DNA from: an uncultured Nostoc sp.
Lineage (GTDB): Bacteria > Cyanobacteriota > Cyanobacteriia > Cyanobacteriales > Nostocaceae
Direction of reading: 5' to 3'
Assembly (NCBI RefSeq): GCF_937863485.1
Contig: NZ_CALMFY010000024.1
Coordinates: forward strand, 1-32,031
DNA length: 32,031 bases
The position numbers and the translations under genes were made by a program. Positions 25,278 to 32,031 of this stretch are shown here, in pieces (within the stretch, counting starts at the first letter, position 1; the number at the start of each line of letters is the position of its first letter). Under the pieces are notes generated by a model. That model was given only the letters and a program-made list of their open reading frames with translations, had not been told where the DNA came from and made no database searches.

Positions 25278-25757
25278 TTAATGAACTTTTTGGGGCACAG
25301 CAGTAAATTTCAGAGTTTGTATGCCATTTACGGTTAATTGACCTGTCATATTACCTTTATCCACAAGTTGCATTTGAATTGTGACTGAATTCAGAGGATC
25401 ATTTTGGGGGCGAGGAATATTACAAAGGATTGATCTGCCAACTTTTCCAGATAAATTTAACTGTTGATTTCTGAAGATACCTGCCAGAGAGTGCTTTTCG
25501 TCAGTATCGGCCTTAGCGTTTGCCGGTAATACAGAGGCATTTAAGTAAATACCCGACTGTTGAATGTTTAACGTCAGGGTATCCGATTTTTCACAGTTCG
25601 GCAAATTCTCTGACAGGGTTAGACGATAGCGGCCGTTAACTGGAGGAGGAGCCTTAAGATTGTTTTCCCCATAAACACTTACAGTTTTAAACAACAGTAG
25701 TACTGAAATTATTGCTACTCCGTAAAAAGCCAAAGATTTGAACTTGAAATGATTCAT
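25278..25757 (-). CDS. Secreted protein of unknown function
   Basis: A 159-residue protein with a clear signal peptide (about 1-30, hydrophobic core LAFYGVAIISVLLLF). The mature part is predicted beta-rich: [63 protein letters not shown]. Only two Cys (55 and 112) are present and may pair. I do not recognise a family. It starts 4 nt after the antiporter stop, and its Shine-Dalgarno GGAG lies at the antiporter's 3' end, so the two are almost certainly co-translated. A role in the antiporter's function is inference. Confidence 0.75.
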   Translation of the reverse strand: MNHFKFKSLAFYGVAIISVLLLFKTVSVYGENNLKAPPPVNGRYRLTLSENLPNCEKSDTLTLNIQQSGIYLNASVLPANAKADTDEKHSLAGIFRNQQLNLSGKVGRSILCNIPRPQNDPLNSVTIQMQLVDKGNMTGQLTVNGIQTLKFTAVPQKVH

Positions 25758-25761
25758 AATT

Positions 25762-27972
25762 TCAACTCCTTAATGTTGGCTCTTGACTACTAACCTCAGG
25801 AAGCATAGAGGCAAGGTGAGCGGTGACTTGACTGTAGCGGCGGGTAATTAGCAGGGAGGAACGACATTGGATGGCTAGTTGATCTGTATATCTTCCCAAG
25901 GTTTGGCGCTCGATACCCCAAGCGCGGCTGGTGCCAGCAATAGTTAGGTCAACATTTTCTGAGGCTTGAATTACGGCTTGGATTGGTTCTGAGGCTTCGA
26001 CAATTTTGATTTCAATGCGATCGCGTACACTGGTGGGTAATTGCTCCATCATCGTGTGCAGTTCGTAACTCAATTCTTCCTTGGTATTATTTGTTACTAT
26101 CTGTAATATCTGCAACATACAAGTCTCACGATTGATTAGCAATCTCAGAGCTAGTATTAGTGCTAAATCATCATGGATATTGGCAGAATAAGGTACCAAT
26201 AAACTTTCTAATCGCTCTTTGCCTTTATCTATAAACACTGCTACATCCACTGGTGCAGTCGTAAGCATTTGTCCAACTCGTCCACCTAAACGATTACTAC
26301 TAAAAGCTGGTCGATGCCAGCCAACGAGAATTAAATCAGCTTGTTCTAATGTGGCAATCTGTGCTGTTTCGCGGGCAACATTGCTGGATATGCGAACGAT
26401 AGGATGCACACAAGAACGAGTTTCTGGCGGTTCGAGAGTATTAATCAATTCTTCTAGTTGGTGGCGGCGCTGGGCGATTAATCGGTCTGCTTCAACTGGG
26501 GTACTTTCAAAGGCATAGTCTTCTTGAAATTCAATCAGGCTGAGGGGGTTAACAACGGCAGGATATCGGTAATTGAGAGCGATACCTACGGCGGGCTGTG
26601 CTAACGCTACTGCCAACTGTACTAAACCTTTTTGCGTACTTGGATTAGCCACTGGCACCAAAATTCGGTAAGGACGAGGGGAAGCTTCACTGACAGCAGA
26701 GGTATCTATACCTGTTTCTGCTTCCAACTCTGGCTTCATAACATCTAACCTGATCAGCTTCTTCGGATATGTCCATTCCAGCAGTGGCGAGGTCATGAAG
26801 GTAGTTACCAATGCCATAATTACCAGCATGGTAAATATTAAGGGGGAAATTACCTTTAACTCTAGACCAATGTTTAGTACTATCAGTTCAGTCAAGCCGC
26901 GAGTATTCATTAACCAACCGAGTGCCGAGGCTTCCCGTTTACTAATGCCACTCACACGGGCCGCTACATAAGTGCCAACATATTTGCCTGCGATCGCCAC
27001 TCCTAAAACCAACGCACACAAAAGCCACAATTCTGGACGGTTGAGCAAGCCAATCTGCGTCTTTAAGCCACTGTAGGCAAAAAATATTGGCAGCAAAAAT
27101 ATCAATACAAAATCTTCGGTTTTTACTGCCAATTCCCGCACTAAATCTTCATTTTTGGGCATTGCTGCTCCCAGTAAAAATGCTCCAAAAATTAAGTGAA
27201 TGCCAATTAGTTCGGTGATCAGTGCAGACGCAACCACGCCCATATAAATCCCAGCTAGCAGCAATTGGCTGAGGCGTCCCGCACGGAGGTAGTGTTTGGC
27301 AAGGCCTTTGAGGAACCAACGTCCCACCGTCAAAATCAAGCCGATGTAGACTATGCTGGCGATAATTGTCGGTATGGCACCCGCAAAGTTGCCAGTTCGA
27401 GCTACAGCGATCGCTACTGCCAAGAGACACCAAGCTGTCACATCATCCACCGCAGCACAAGTTAACGCCAACGTTCCTAAACGCGTTCCTTGTAAATTCT
27501 TTTCAGTAATGATTCGCGCCAACACTGGAAAGGCAGTAATCGACATTGCTGCCCCCAAAAATAAGGTGAAGGCGGTGAAAGATACACTTGCGTTGGAAAC
27601 TAGGGGATAAAGGATCACCGCTAGCAATGTTCCTAAGGAAAACGGTACTAAAATGCTGACATGAGAAGTTAAAACAGCTACTTCTAATTGTCCGCTGAGG
27701 TATTTTGGATTTAGTTCAAGCCCAATCAGAAACATGAAAAATATTAGTCCCACCTGAGACAAAACATTTAGAAAAGGAATAGTTTCTGGTGGAAACAAGG
27801 TAACTGCTAGATGGGGAGCAACTAAACCAAATAAAGATGGGCCAAGCATAATCCCGGCGACAATCTCACCAATTACCAGCGGTTGCTTAATGGAACGGAA
27901 TCCTAGCCCTACTAGCCGTGAAAGTCCAATAACAATCAGCACCTCAACCAGAACAAGAATAACTATGTGCAT
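25762..27972 (-). CDS. CPA2 cation/proton antiporter with USP-like domains
   Basis: A 736-residue Na+(K+)/H+ exchanger of the CPA2 (KefB/NapA-like) group. Residues 1-395 contain 12 or so membrane segments, with GEIVAGIMLGPSLFG, FLIGLELNPKYL and the ion-binding Asp pair D176-D177 in AAVDDVTAWC. A cytoplasmic region follows with two tandem universal stress protein-like domains (about 432-580 and 585-715), which may bind nucleotide and regulate transport. The next gene is coupled to it, and a broken paralogue without the USP part lies 650 bp upstream. Ion specificity cannot be told. Confidence 0.92.
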   Translation of the reverse strand: MHIVILVLVEVLIVIGLSRLVGLGFRSIKQPLVIGEIVAGIMLGPSLFGLVAPHLAVTLFPPETIPFLNVLSQVGLIFFMFLIGLELNPKYLSGQLEVAVLTSHVSILVPFSLGTLLAVILYPLVSNASVSFTAFTLFLGAAMSITAFPVLARIITEKNLQGTRLGTLALTCAAVDDVTAWCLLAVAIAVARTGNFAGAIPTIIASIVYIGLILTVGRWFLKGLAKHYLRAGRLSQLLLAGIYMGVVASALITELIGIHLIFGAFLLGAAMPKNEDLVRELAVKTEDFVLIFLLPIFFAYSGLKTQIGLLNRPELWLLCALVLGVAIAGKYVGTYVAARVSGISKREASALGWLMNTRGLTELIVLNIGLELKVISPLIFTMLVIMALVTTFMTSPLLEWTYPKKLIRLDVMKPELEAETGIDTSAVSEASPRPYRILVPVANPSTQKGLVQLAVALAQPAVGIALNYRYPAVVNPLSLIEFQEDYAFESTPVEADRLIAQRRHQLEELINTLEPPETRSCVHPIVRISSNVARETAQIATLEQADLILVGWHRPAFSSNRLGGRVGQMLTTAPVDVAVFIDKGKERLESLLVPYSANIHDDLALILALRLLINRETCMLQILQIVTNNTKEELSYELHTMMEQLPTSVRDRIEIKIVEASEPIQAVIQASENVDLTIAGTSRAWGIERQTLGRYTDQLAIQCRSSLLITRRYSQVTAHLASMLPEVSSQEPTLRS

Positions 27973-28352
27973 GGTTTCCTCAAAAGTAACTATCTGGTTT
28001 CTCTAAGATGATTCTTTAAAAGACTGGAAAATGTCAAGTTTGTTAAATACACCCCAATACAGTTCAGTTAAGTATTTATTTCTCTTTGTGTCCTACCCTG
28101 TGGGAAGCCACTTCATGTCTATGCGTTCTTCTGGTGCGTCTGCTACCTGAATGCAGGTTGTTCAAACAATTGATTTTAAGAAAGAGTTTGAGCCATAACC
28201 CAAGCGTATTATACACGCAAGGGTAATTTGTGCTTCTTTCTCATGTCAATTGTTGTTACGATGCAGTTGCAACCGCGAAACATAAATTCTAATAATTTTA
28301 TTAGCTCAATCTAGAATAACTTCCGAATTACCGATATAAAAAAATTAGGTAA
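27973..28352. other. Upstream region of the antiporter gene
   Basis: No gene seen. Mostly AT-rich DNA with the small inverted repeat CCTG-AATG-CAGG at about 28147. It should contain the antiporter promoter, but no convincing -10/-35 pair was found. Confidence 0.35.
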
Positions 28353-28502
28353 TATAGCAATCCTAAATGAGTCGTAAAAATCTCCAATTCCTCTCTCTGC
28401 GCTACGGGCAGTTTGCTCAAGTCGGGAAACCCGCCCATGCAACTGCCTTCCTCTGTGCCTCTGCGGTTAATTTATTTTTACAAATGATTTAGGACTGCTA
28501 TA
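28353..28502. mobile_element. MITE-like element, 150 bp
   Basis: Terminal inverted repeats of about 27 bp: it begins TATAGCAATCCTAAATGA and ends TGATTTAGGACTGCTATA, with about five mismatches. No ORF inside. Within it lies a hairpin, GGCAGTTTGC / GCAACTGCC (about 28410-28450) enclosing CGGG-AAA-CCCG, which resembles the dispersed palindromes at 5703 and 13066, as if nested. Both ends carry TA, consistent with a TA target site. Confidence 0.7.
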
Positions 28503-28510
28503 AGTAGTTA

Positions 28511-28542
28511 GTTTGTAGCAGCGTTTAAGCGCTACTACAAAC
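28511..28542. terminator. Strong stem-loop after the broken antiporter
   Basis: GTTTGTAG-C-AGCG / CGCT-A-CTACAAAC: 12 paired bases with one mismatch and a 6-nt loop, about 80 nt past the end of the pseudogene. It may be a terminator or another repeat unit. Confidence 0.45.
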
Positions 28543-28620
28543 AAATTAGCAGTTATATTCAGAGTCAAAGCAGAAAATTTTTCCCAATTGCTAGGTAATT
28601 AATTTTATATTTAAATTTGC

Positions 28621-29914
28621 TTAAGCGGAAAATTTATCATAGCTTGTGCCTTGCAATAAAAAGGCAATCAGTGGTGATGCCATGAGTGTAGTAATGACTG
28701 CCATAATAACCACGATAGTGAATAAAGTTGGGGTAATTATTCCTTGCTCAAGACCAATATTGAGCATGATTAACTCCATTAAACCACGAGCATTCATCAA
28801 AGCACCGATAGTTGCAGATTCCCGCCAATTTTGCCGCCAACATGCAAGCAATACCTTTACAGAGAATTGCGTAGTTTACCGCCGTAGGCATCGCAATAAT
28901 TAAGAGTGTAATTACCCACAAAGTAGGTGTGTTTACCAATCCAATTTGAGTGTTCAATCCAGAGAAAACAAAAAACATCGGTAACAAAAAAGAAGTAGTT
29001 AAAAATTCTGTATGCTGGCGAATTTGTTGGGCGAATTCTCCGCGTGGTGTTACTGCTCACAGCACAAAAGCAGCGAATATTGTATAGATGCCTGTGACAT
29101 CGGTAAACCATGCACAAAACATCAAAATTATCAACATTAAAGTTAGGGTTTGTCTGTTCACACCTGCATCGCGTTTTGTCATGCGTGTGAACGCTCTTAG
29201 TAGAGGTTGACCAAGAAAAATTGCAAATAGCACGTAGCAAATGCCTCCACCAATTGCTAATATGGCGATGCTCACAGAATTTTTCACGCTAGCAAGCACG
29301 ATCGCCAGCAAACACCAAGCAACTCCATCATCTACTGATGCTGCACCTAAAGCCAAAGTACCGAAGCGGGTTTGTGCAAGACCGCGCTCGTAAAGAATGC
29401 GAGCTAACATCGGAAAAGCTGTAATTGTCATCGACGCACCTAGATACAAAGCGGCTGACCAAGGTGTTACCTTTGGTGAGAAAAAATCGCCATTGTGATA
29501 AAACCAAAAAGAAGCGATCGCTCCTAAAATAAAGGGAGTGATAATCCCAGCAGCAGATAGCAAAGTTGCACTTTTGATATGATGTTTTAAGAGTTTGGTG
29601 TTGAACTCTAAACCAATTAAAAACATATAAATTACCAACCAAATCTGGCTGATAGCATATAAAATCGACATTGATGGGTTGGGAATCTTGTCTCCTAAAG
29701 AAGTAATGATAGGAAGCTTAGGAAACAACCATTGCTGAAAATCTGGTGCAATCAATCCTAAAAGTGATGGCCCTAGCATGACACCTGCAATCATTTCGCA
29801 AACAACATCGGTTTGACCAAGATAGCGGCGTCCTAAAATCGTGACGATGCGACAAGTGGCTAAAATAACTGTGAGTTGCAGAAATAGCTGAATAACCAGA
29901 GCAAAATTTGACAT
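28621..29914 (-). pseudogene. CPA2 antiporter, broken paralogue
   Basis: Encodes a second cation/proton antiporter, about 430 residues and without USP-like domains. It starts well (ATG 29914) and shows GVMLGPSLLGLIAPDF, MFLIGLEFNTKLL, the Asp pair in AASVDDGVAWC and a string of membrane segments. A TGA at 29059-29057 replaces the Gly expected in FVLG. The same frame continues AVTPRGEFAQQIRQHTEFL to AAKLAG, where a one-base frameshift near 28821-28826 moves to the frame reading ESATIGALMNARGLMELIML and ending YDKFSA-stop at 28621. Only two lesions and otherwise well-kept sequence suggest recent loss, or sequencing errors. Confidence 0.85.
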
Positions 29915-30219
29915 TGCATTTCCTTAATTTGCGTCTCTGCATTGAAGAATCTCCCCAAACTCCAAAGTTTGTTCTGTTTTTCTCATAGATGACTACTACA
30001 TCAGCACAAGTGCCAATTTTGTCAACATAAGATAACTATTTTTAATTTGATGAGATACAGGAGGCAGTGCATTACTTTGGTTTTCAAAGTTGTATTAACT
30101 GCCATATTGTTCTTAGGAATGCACACAACTGTACGTCAATACAACATATTGCATCCAAACTCAAACCGCCATATATAATTTTTTATGATTTGTTAATTTG
30201 CGATTTAAACTGTGTCCAC
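29915..30219. other. Spacer upstream of the broken antiporter
   Basis: AT-rich, no gene and no clear repeat. It would have held the promoter of the antiporter pseudogene. Confidence 0.35.
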
Positions 30220-30365
30220 GTTGAAAACTGTAGTTCTGTATGAACACAAAAACTCTGATTCCCCAGCCCCTTCTCCCAATATTGCCAGAAGCGGAGCCGG
30301 AAAGAAGTCCCTCTCCCAAGTAGGGAGAGGGATTTAGGGTGAGGGCAAAAACTACGGTTCTCAAC
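30220..30365. mobile_element. MITE-like element, 146 bp
   Basis: Ends GTTGAAAACTGTAGTT (30220-30235) and AACTACGGTTCTCAAC (30350-30365) are inverted repeats matching at 14 of 16 positions. Inside is a perfect 9-bp hairpin CCCTCTCCC-AAGTA-GGGAGAGGG (30309-30331) and a facing CCCCTTCTCCC. Short frames through it are repeat artefacts. Confidence 0.6.
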
Positions 30366-30507
30366 ATAGATGAGGTTTATAACCTTTTTCATCTATTTCA
30401 ACCACAATCTGCTGTAAGGACTCACATCTGTGCGTCTTTACCATACGGTTTAATTACCTGAAAATTACTATAATTTTTGATTAAATCAGTTACGATGATT
30501 TGAGGTG

Positions 30508-30942
30508 TTACAACCATTGTCCACCCCGGAAACGCCAACGGGGGAAGATAATTCGCATCAGGCTTTGGGAAGTAATAAAAACTGCTAGCCACACGATGCT
30601 ATAGTGCAATAAAAAAGCTCCTGGCGATAGTTCTTCCTTGGGTAAAGGTATTGGTAAAAAACCAAACAATCTAACTCCACAGAAAACAAACACCAATTCC
30701 CATATACCAGCTAAGAGTTGATAAGCTGCGGGCCAATCCCTATCCCAGCGAGATTTTTGCAGATAGTTATAAAGCACATCCCAGCCTAAGCCAAAGATGG
30801 CGACATAACCAAGTATCCAAAAATAAACCGAGTTAGCACCAGGGCCAATCCAACCCATTGCAAATAGCAAAGATACAAGTCCGCCGACAGTTGCAAGTAA
30901 TAATAATCGAGTTTGCCAGCGACCAAATAAAGTTGGTGTCAT
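30508..30942 (-). CDS. Four-helix membrane protein, unknown function
   Basis: A 144-residue, very hydrophobic protein with four likely membrane segments (about 11-32, 37-58, 73-94 and 108-130), separated by short loops such as YNYLQKSRWDRDWPAAYQ and the Pro-rich LPIPLPKEELSPG. The C-terminus is basic (IIFPRWRFRGGQWL). I do not recognise a named family; it resembles conserved cyanobacterial membrane proteins of unknown role. Its start is preceded by a GTTAGGA repeat and a palindrome. Confidence 0.72.
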   Translation of the reverse strand: MTPTLFGRWQTRLLLLATVGGLVSLLFAMGWIGPGANSVYFWILGYVAIFGLGWDVLYNYLQKSRWDRDWPAAYQLLAGIWELVFVFCGVRLFGFLPIPLPKEELSPGAFLLHYSIVWLAVFITSQSLMRIIFPRWRFRGGQWL

Positions 30943-30949
30943 AGGAGTG

Positions 30950-31020
30950 CTGAGTTAGGAGTTTAGAGTAGAGACGCGATTTATCGCGTCTGTACAAAAG
31001 TTAGGAGTTAAAAGTAATTA
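30950..31020. repeat. GTTAGGA repeats with palindrome
   Basis: GTTAGGAGTT units (30954 and 31000) flank GACGCGATTTATCGCGTC (30973-30990), the same pairing of heptamers and 18-mer palindrome that follows ndhN at 22863-22950. Confidence 0.65.
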
Positions 31021-31090
31021 ACAAGAGAGGAGTTAAAGTTTTTATAGATGGATTTTCAAATGGATGTTATTGAAAATTCAGCAAGATTGT

Positions 31091-31143
31091 GGTGCTTTTT
31101 GCGAGGATGGCAAATATGAGAATATCGGCTTGCTCAAAGCACC
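31091..31143 (-). terminator. Inverted repeat after the GDSL esterase gene
   Basis: Perfect 8-bp arms GGTGCTTT (31091-31098) / AAAGCACC (31136-31143), beginning 16 nt past the esterase stop. The 37-nt loop is long for a terminator. Confidence 0.3.
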
Positions 31144-31158
31144 AACATATCTATATTA

Positions 31159-31884
31159 TTACGATCGCTTAAGGTGGTAATCAAATTTAGAATGGTAAGT
31201 TTCAATCGCATCCCAATTGATCACATCTTCTAGCAAAGCTTGATAACCCAGTGTATTGGGATGTAGACCATCTTCACTCAAGCGTTTGAGCCGCCAACTT
31301 TCACTGCGTTCCATCCATTGCTCAAAAATGTCCAAATAGGGAATCTGCCGTTTCGTGCAAGCAATCCGAGTTGCTTCCTTGTAGCGATACTGGTCGGCAT
31401 GATTATAGTAAAAGCAATCTAAAAATGGCATCTTGGCTTCATCCACTGGCACCATGCCCACAAATAACACAGGACATAATTGCTGTGCTAAATCTAACAG
31501 AGAAGCAATTTCCTTTTCAAATCCGGTAAAATCTGTGTAACTTCGGCCATCGGGACGCGCCAACCGGGCTGAGTCATTCACGCCTACTGATAAAATAATC
31601 AAGTCGGGGACACGATTTCGCAGTTCACCCCGGTGGCGGAACTCAACTTCTAGCCTTTGTGCTACTTGTTGTGTGCGATCGCCTCTTACCCCTAAATTAT
31701 AAAGAACATGACCCGCACTATCCGGCAACATCCACCATCGCCGTAGTTGCTCGATCCAACCTCCTTTTTCCGGATCACCAAATCCATAAATTAAGCTGTC
31801 CCCCAGTGCGACAATCTTCATAGGCTGAAAGTGATTTGGTGGTACAGACACCTGCATTGAGGAAGAAGCAAGAAATGTGTGCAT
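31159..31884 (-). CDS. GDSL/SGNH-family lipase or esterase
   Basis: A 241-residue SGNH hydrolase. Block I is VALGDSLIYGFGD with the nucleophile Ser30; block II is NLGVRGDRTQQ (oxyanion Gly); block III is SVGVNDSARL (Asn); block V is EDGLHPNTLGY with Asp205 and His208 completing the triad. No signal peptide is obvious, so it is probably cytoplasmic; the substrate is unknown. The start is uncertain, as Met10 and Met22 are also possible and none has a good ribosome site. Confidence 0.88.
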   Translation of the reverse strand: MHTFLASSSMQVSVPPNHFQPMKIVALGDSLIYGFGDPEKGGWIEQLRRWWMLPDSAGHVLYNLGVRGDRTQQVAQRLEVEFRHRGELRNRVPDLIILSVGVNDSARLARPDGRSYTDFTGFEKEIASLLDLAQQLCPVLFVGMVPVDEAKMPFLDCFYYNHADQYRYKEATRIACTKRQIPYLDIFEQWMERSESWRLKRLSEDGLHPNTLGYQALLEDVINWDAIETYHSKFDYHLKRS

Positions 31885-32031
31885 TTAAAAACTATATTTT
31901 ATATCTTTACAAGATTCTATACATTTCTATACCATAGATGGCTATCTTTAGTGTCCAAGCATATATTGGGTTTCTACTTGTTGATATGGTTGCAAAGTTA
32001 ATATTGTTGCAGTTGAGCTTCTGAGGGTGAA

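Noticed and set aside
27973..28352. Search for a gene divergent from the antiporter
   Set aside because: All frames are short and interrupted; nothing resembles a known protein.
30161..30392. Two minus-strand frames of about 70 codons
   Set aside because: Both pass through the element with inverted ends, with peptides such as NPSPYLGEG that arise from repeat DNA.

Overview
The window is chromosomal DNA of a heterocystous filamentous cyanobacterium (Nostoc/Anabaena type). The evidence is the NDH-1 subunit gene ndhN, an AMIN-domain protein, cyanobacterial forms of the ribosomal proteins, many copies of the HIP1 octamer GCGATCGC (for example 3427-3434 and 4335-4342), and the heptamer repeats and small palindromic elements typical of these genomes.

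The centre (about 3230-21449, all minus strand) is one long ribosomal protein cluster, read from high to low coordinates: rplC-rplD-rplW-rplB-rpsS-rplV-rpsC-rplP-rpmC-rpsQ-rplN-rplX-rplE-rpsH-rplF-rplR-rpsE-rplO-secY-adk-infA-rpmJ-rpsM-rpsK-rpoA-rplQ-truA-rplM-rpsI-rpmE-prfA. It joins equivalents of the S10, spc, alpha and L13/S9 operons. It supplies ribosome parts, the Sec channel, adenylate kinase, IF-1, RNA polymerase alpha, a tRNA pseudouridine synthase and release factor 1. rpsJ, rpsN, rpsD and rpmD are not in it. Many genes touch or overlap; almost every longer spacer is filled by heptamer repeats arranged as inverted pairs, or by a larger dispersed palindromic element. Eight genes use GTG or TTG starts.

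The left flank (1-3229) has a HAD-like hydrolase, then two decayed genes lying head to head: a Tat-type Rieske protein with two frameshifts and two internal stops, and a ZnuA-like metal-binding protein with an internal deletion and frameshifts. Small hypothetical genes follow.

The right flank starts with a long, hairpin-rich leader before rplC, then ndhN (plus strand), a GNAT acetyltransferase remnant, a DUF3172-like membrane protein, an AMIN protein, and an intact CPA2 cation/proton antiporter with two USP-like domains coupled to a small secreted protein. Beyond it are a second antiporter gene broken by one stop and one frameshift, two small elements with terminal inverted repeats, a four-helix membrane protein and a GDSL esterase.

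No CRISPR array, rRNA, tRNA or intact transposase was seen. I see no clear new multi-gene system. The most unusual signals are the repeat hairpins within the ribosomal operon, the structured rplC leader, the interleaved inverted repeats beside prfA, and the decayed genes.
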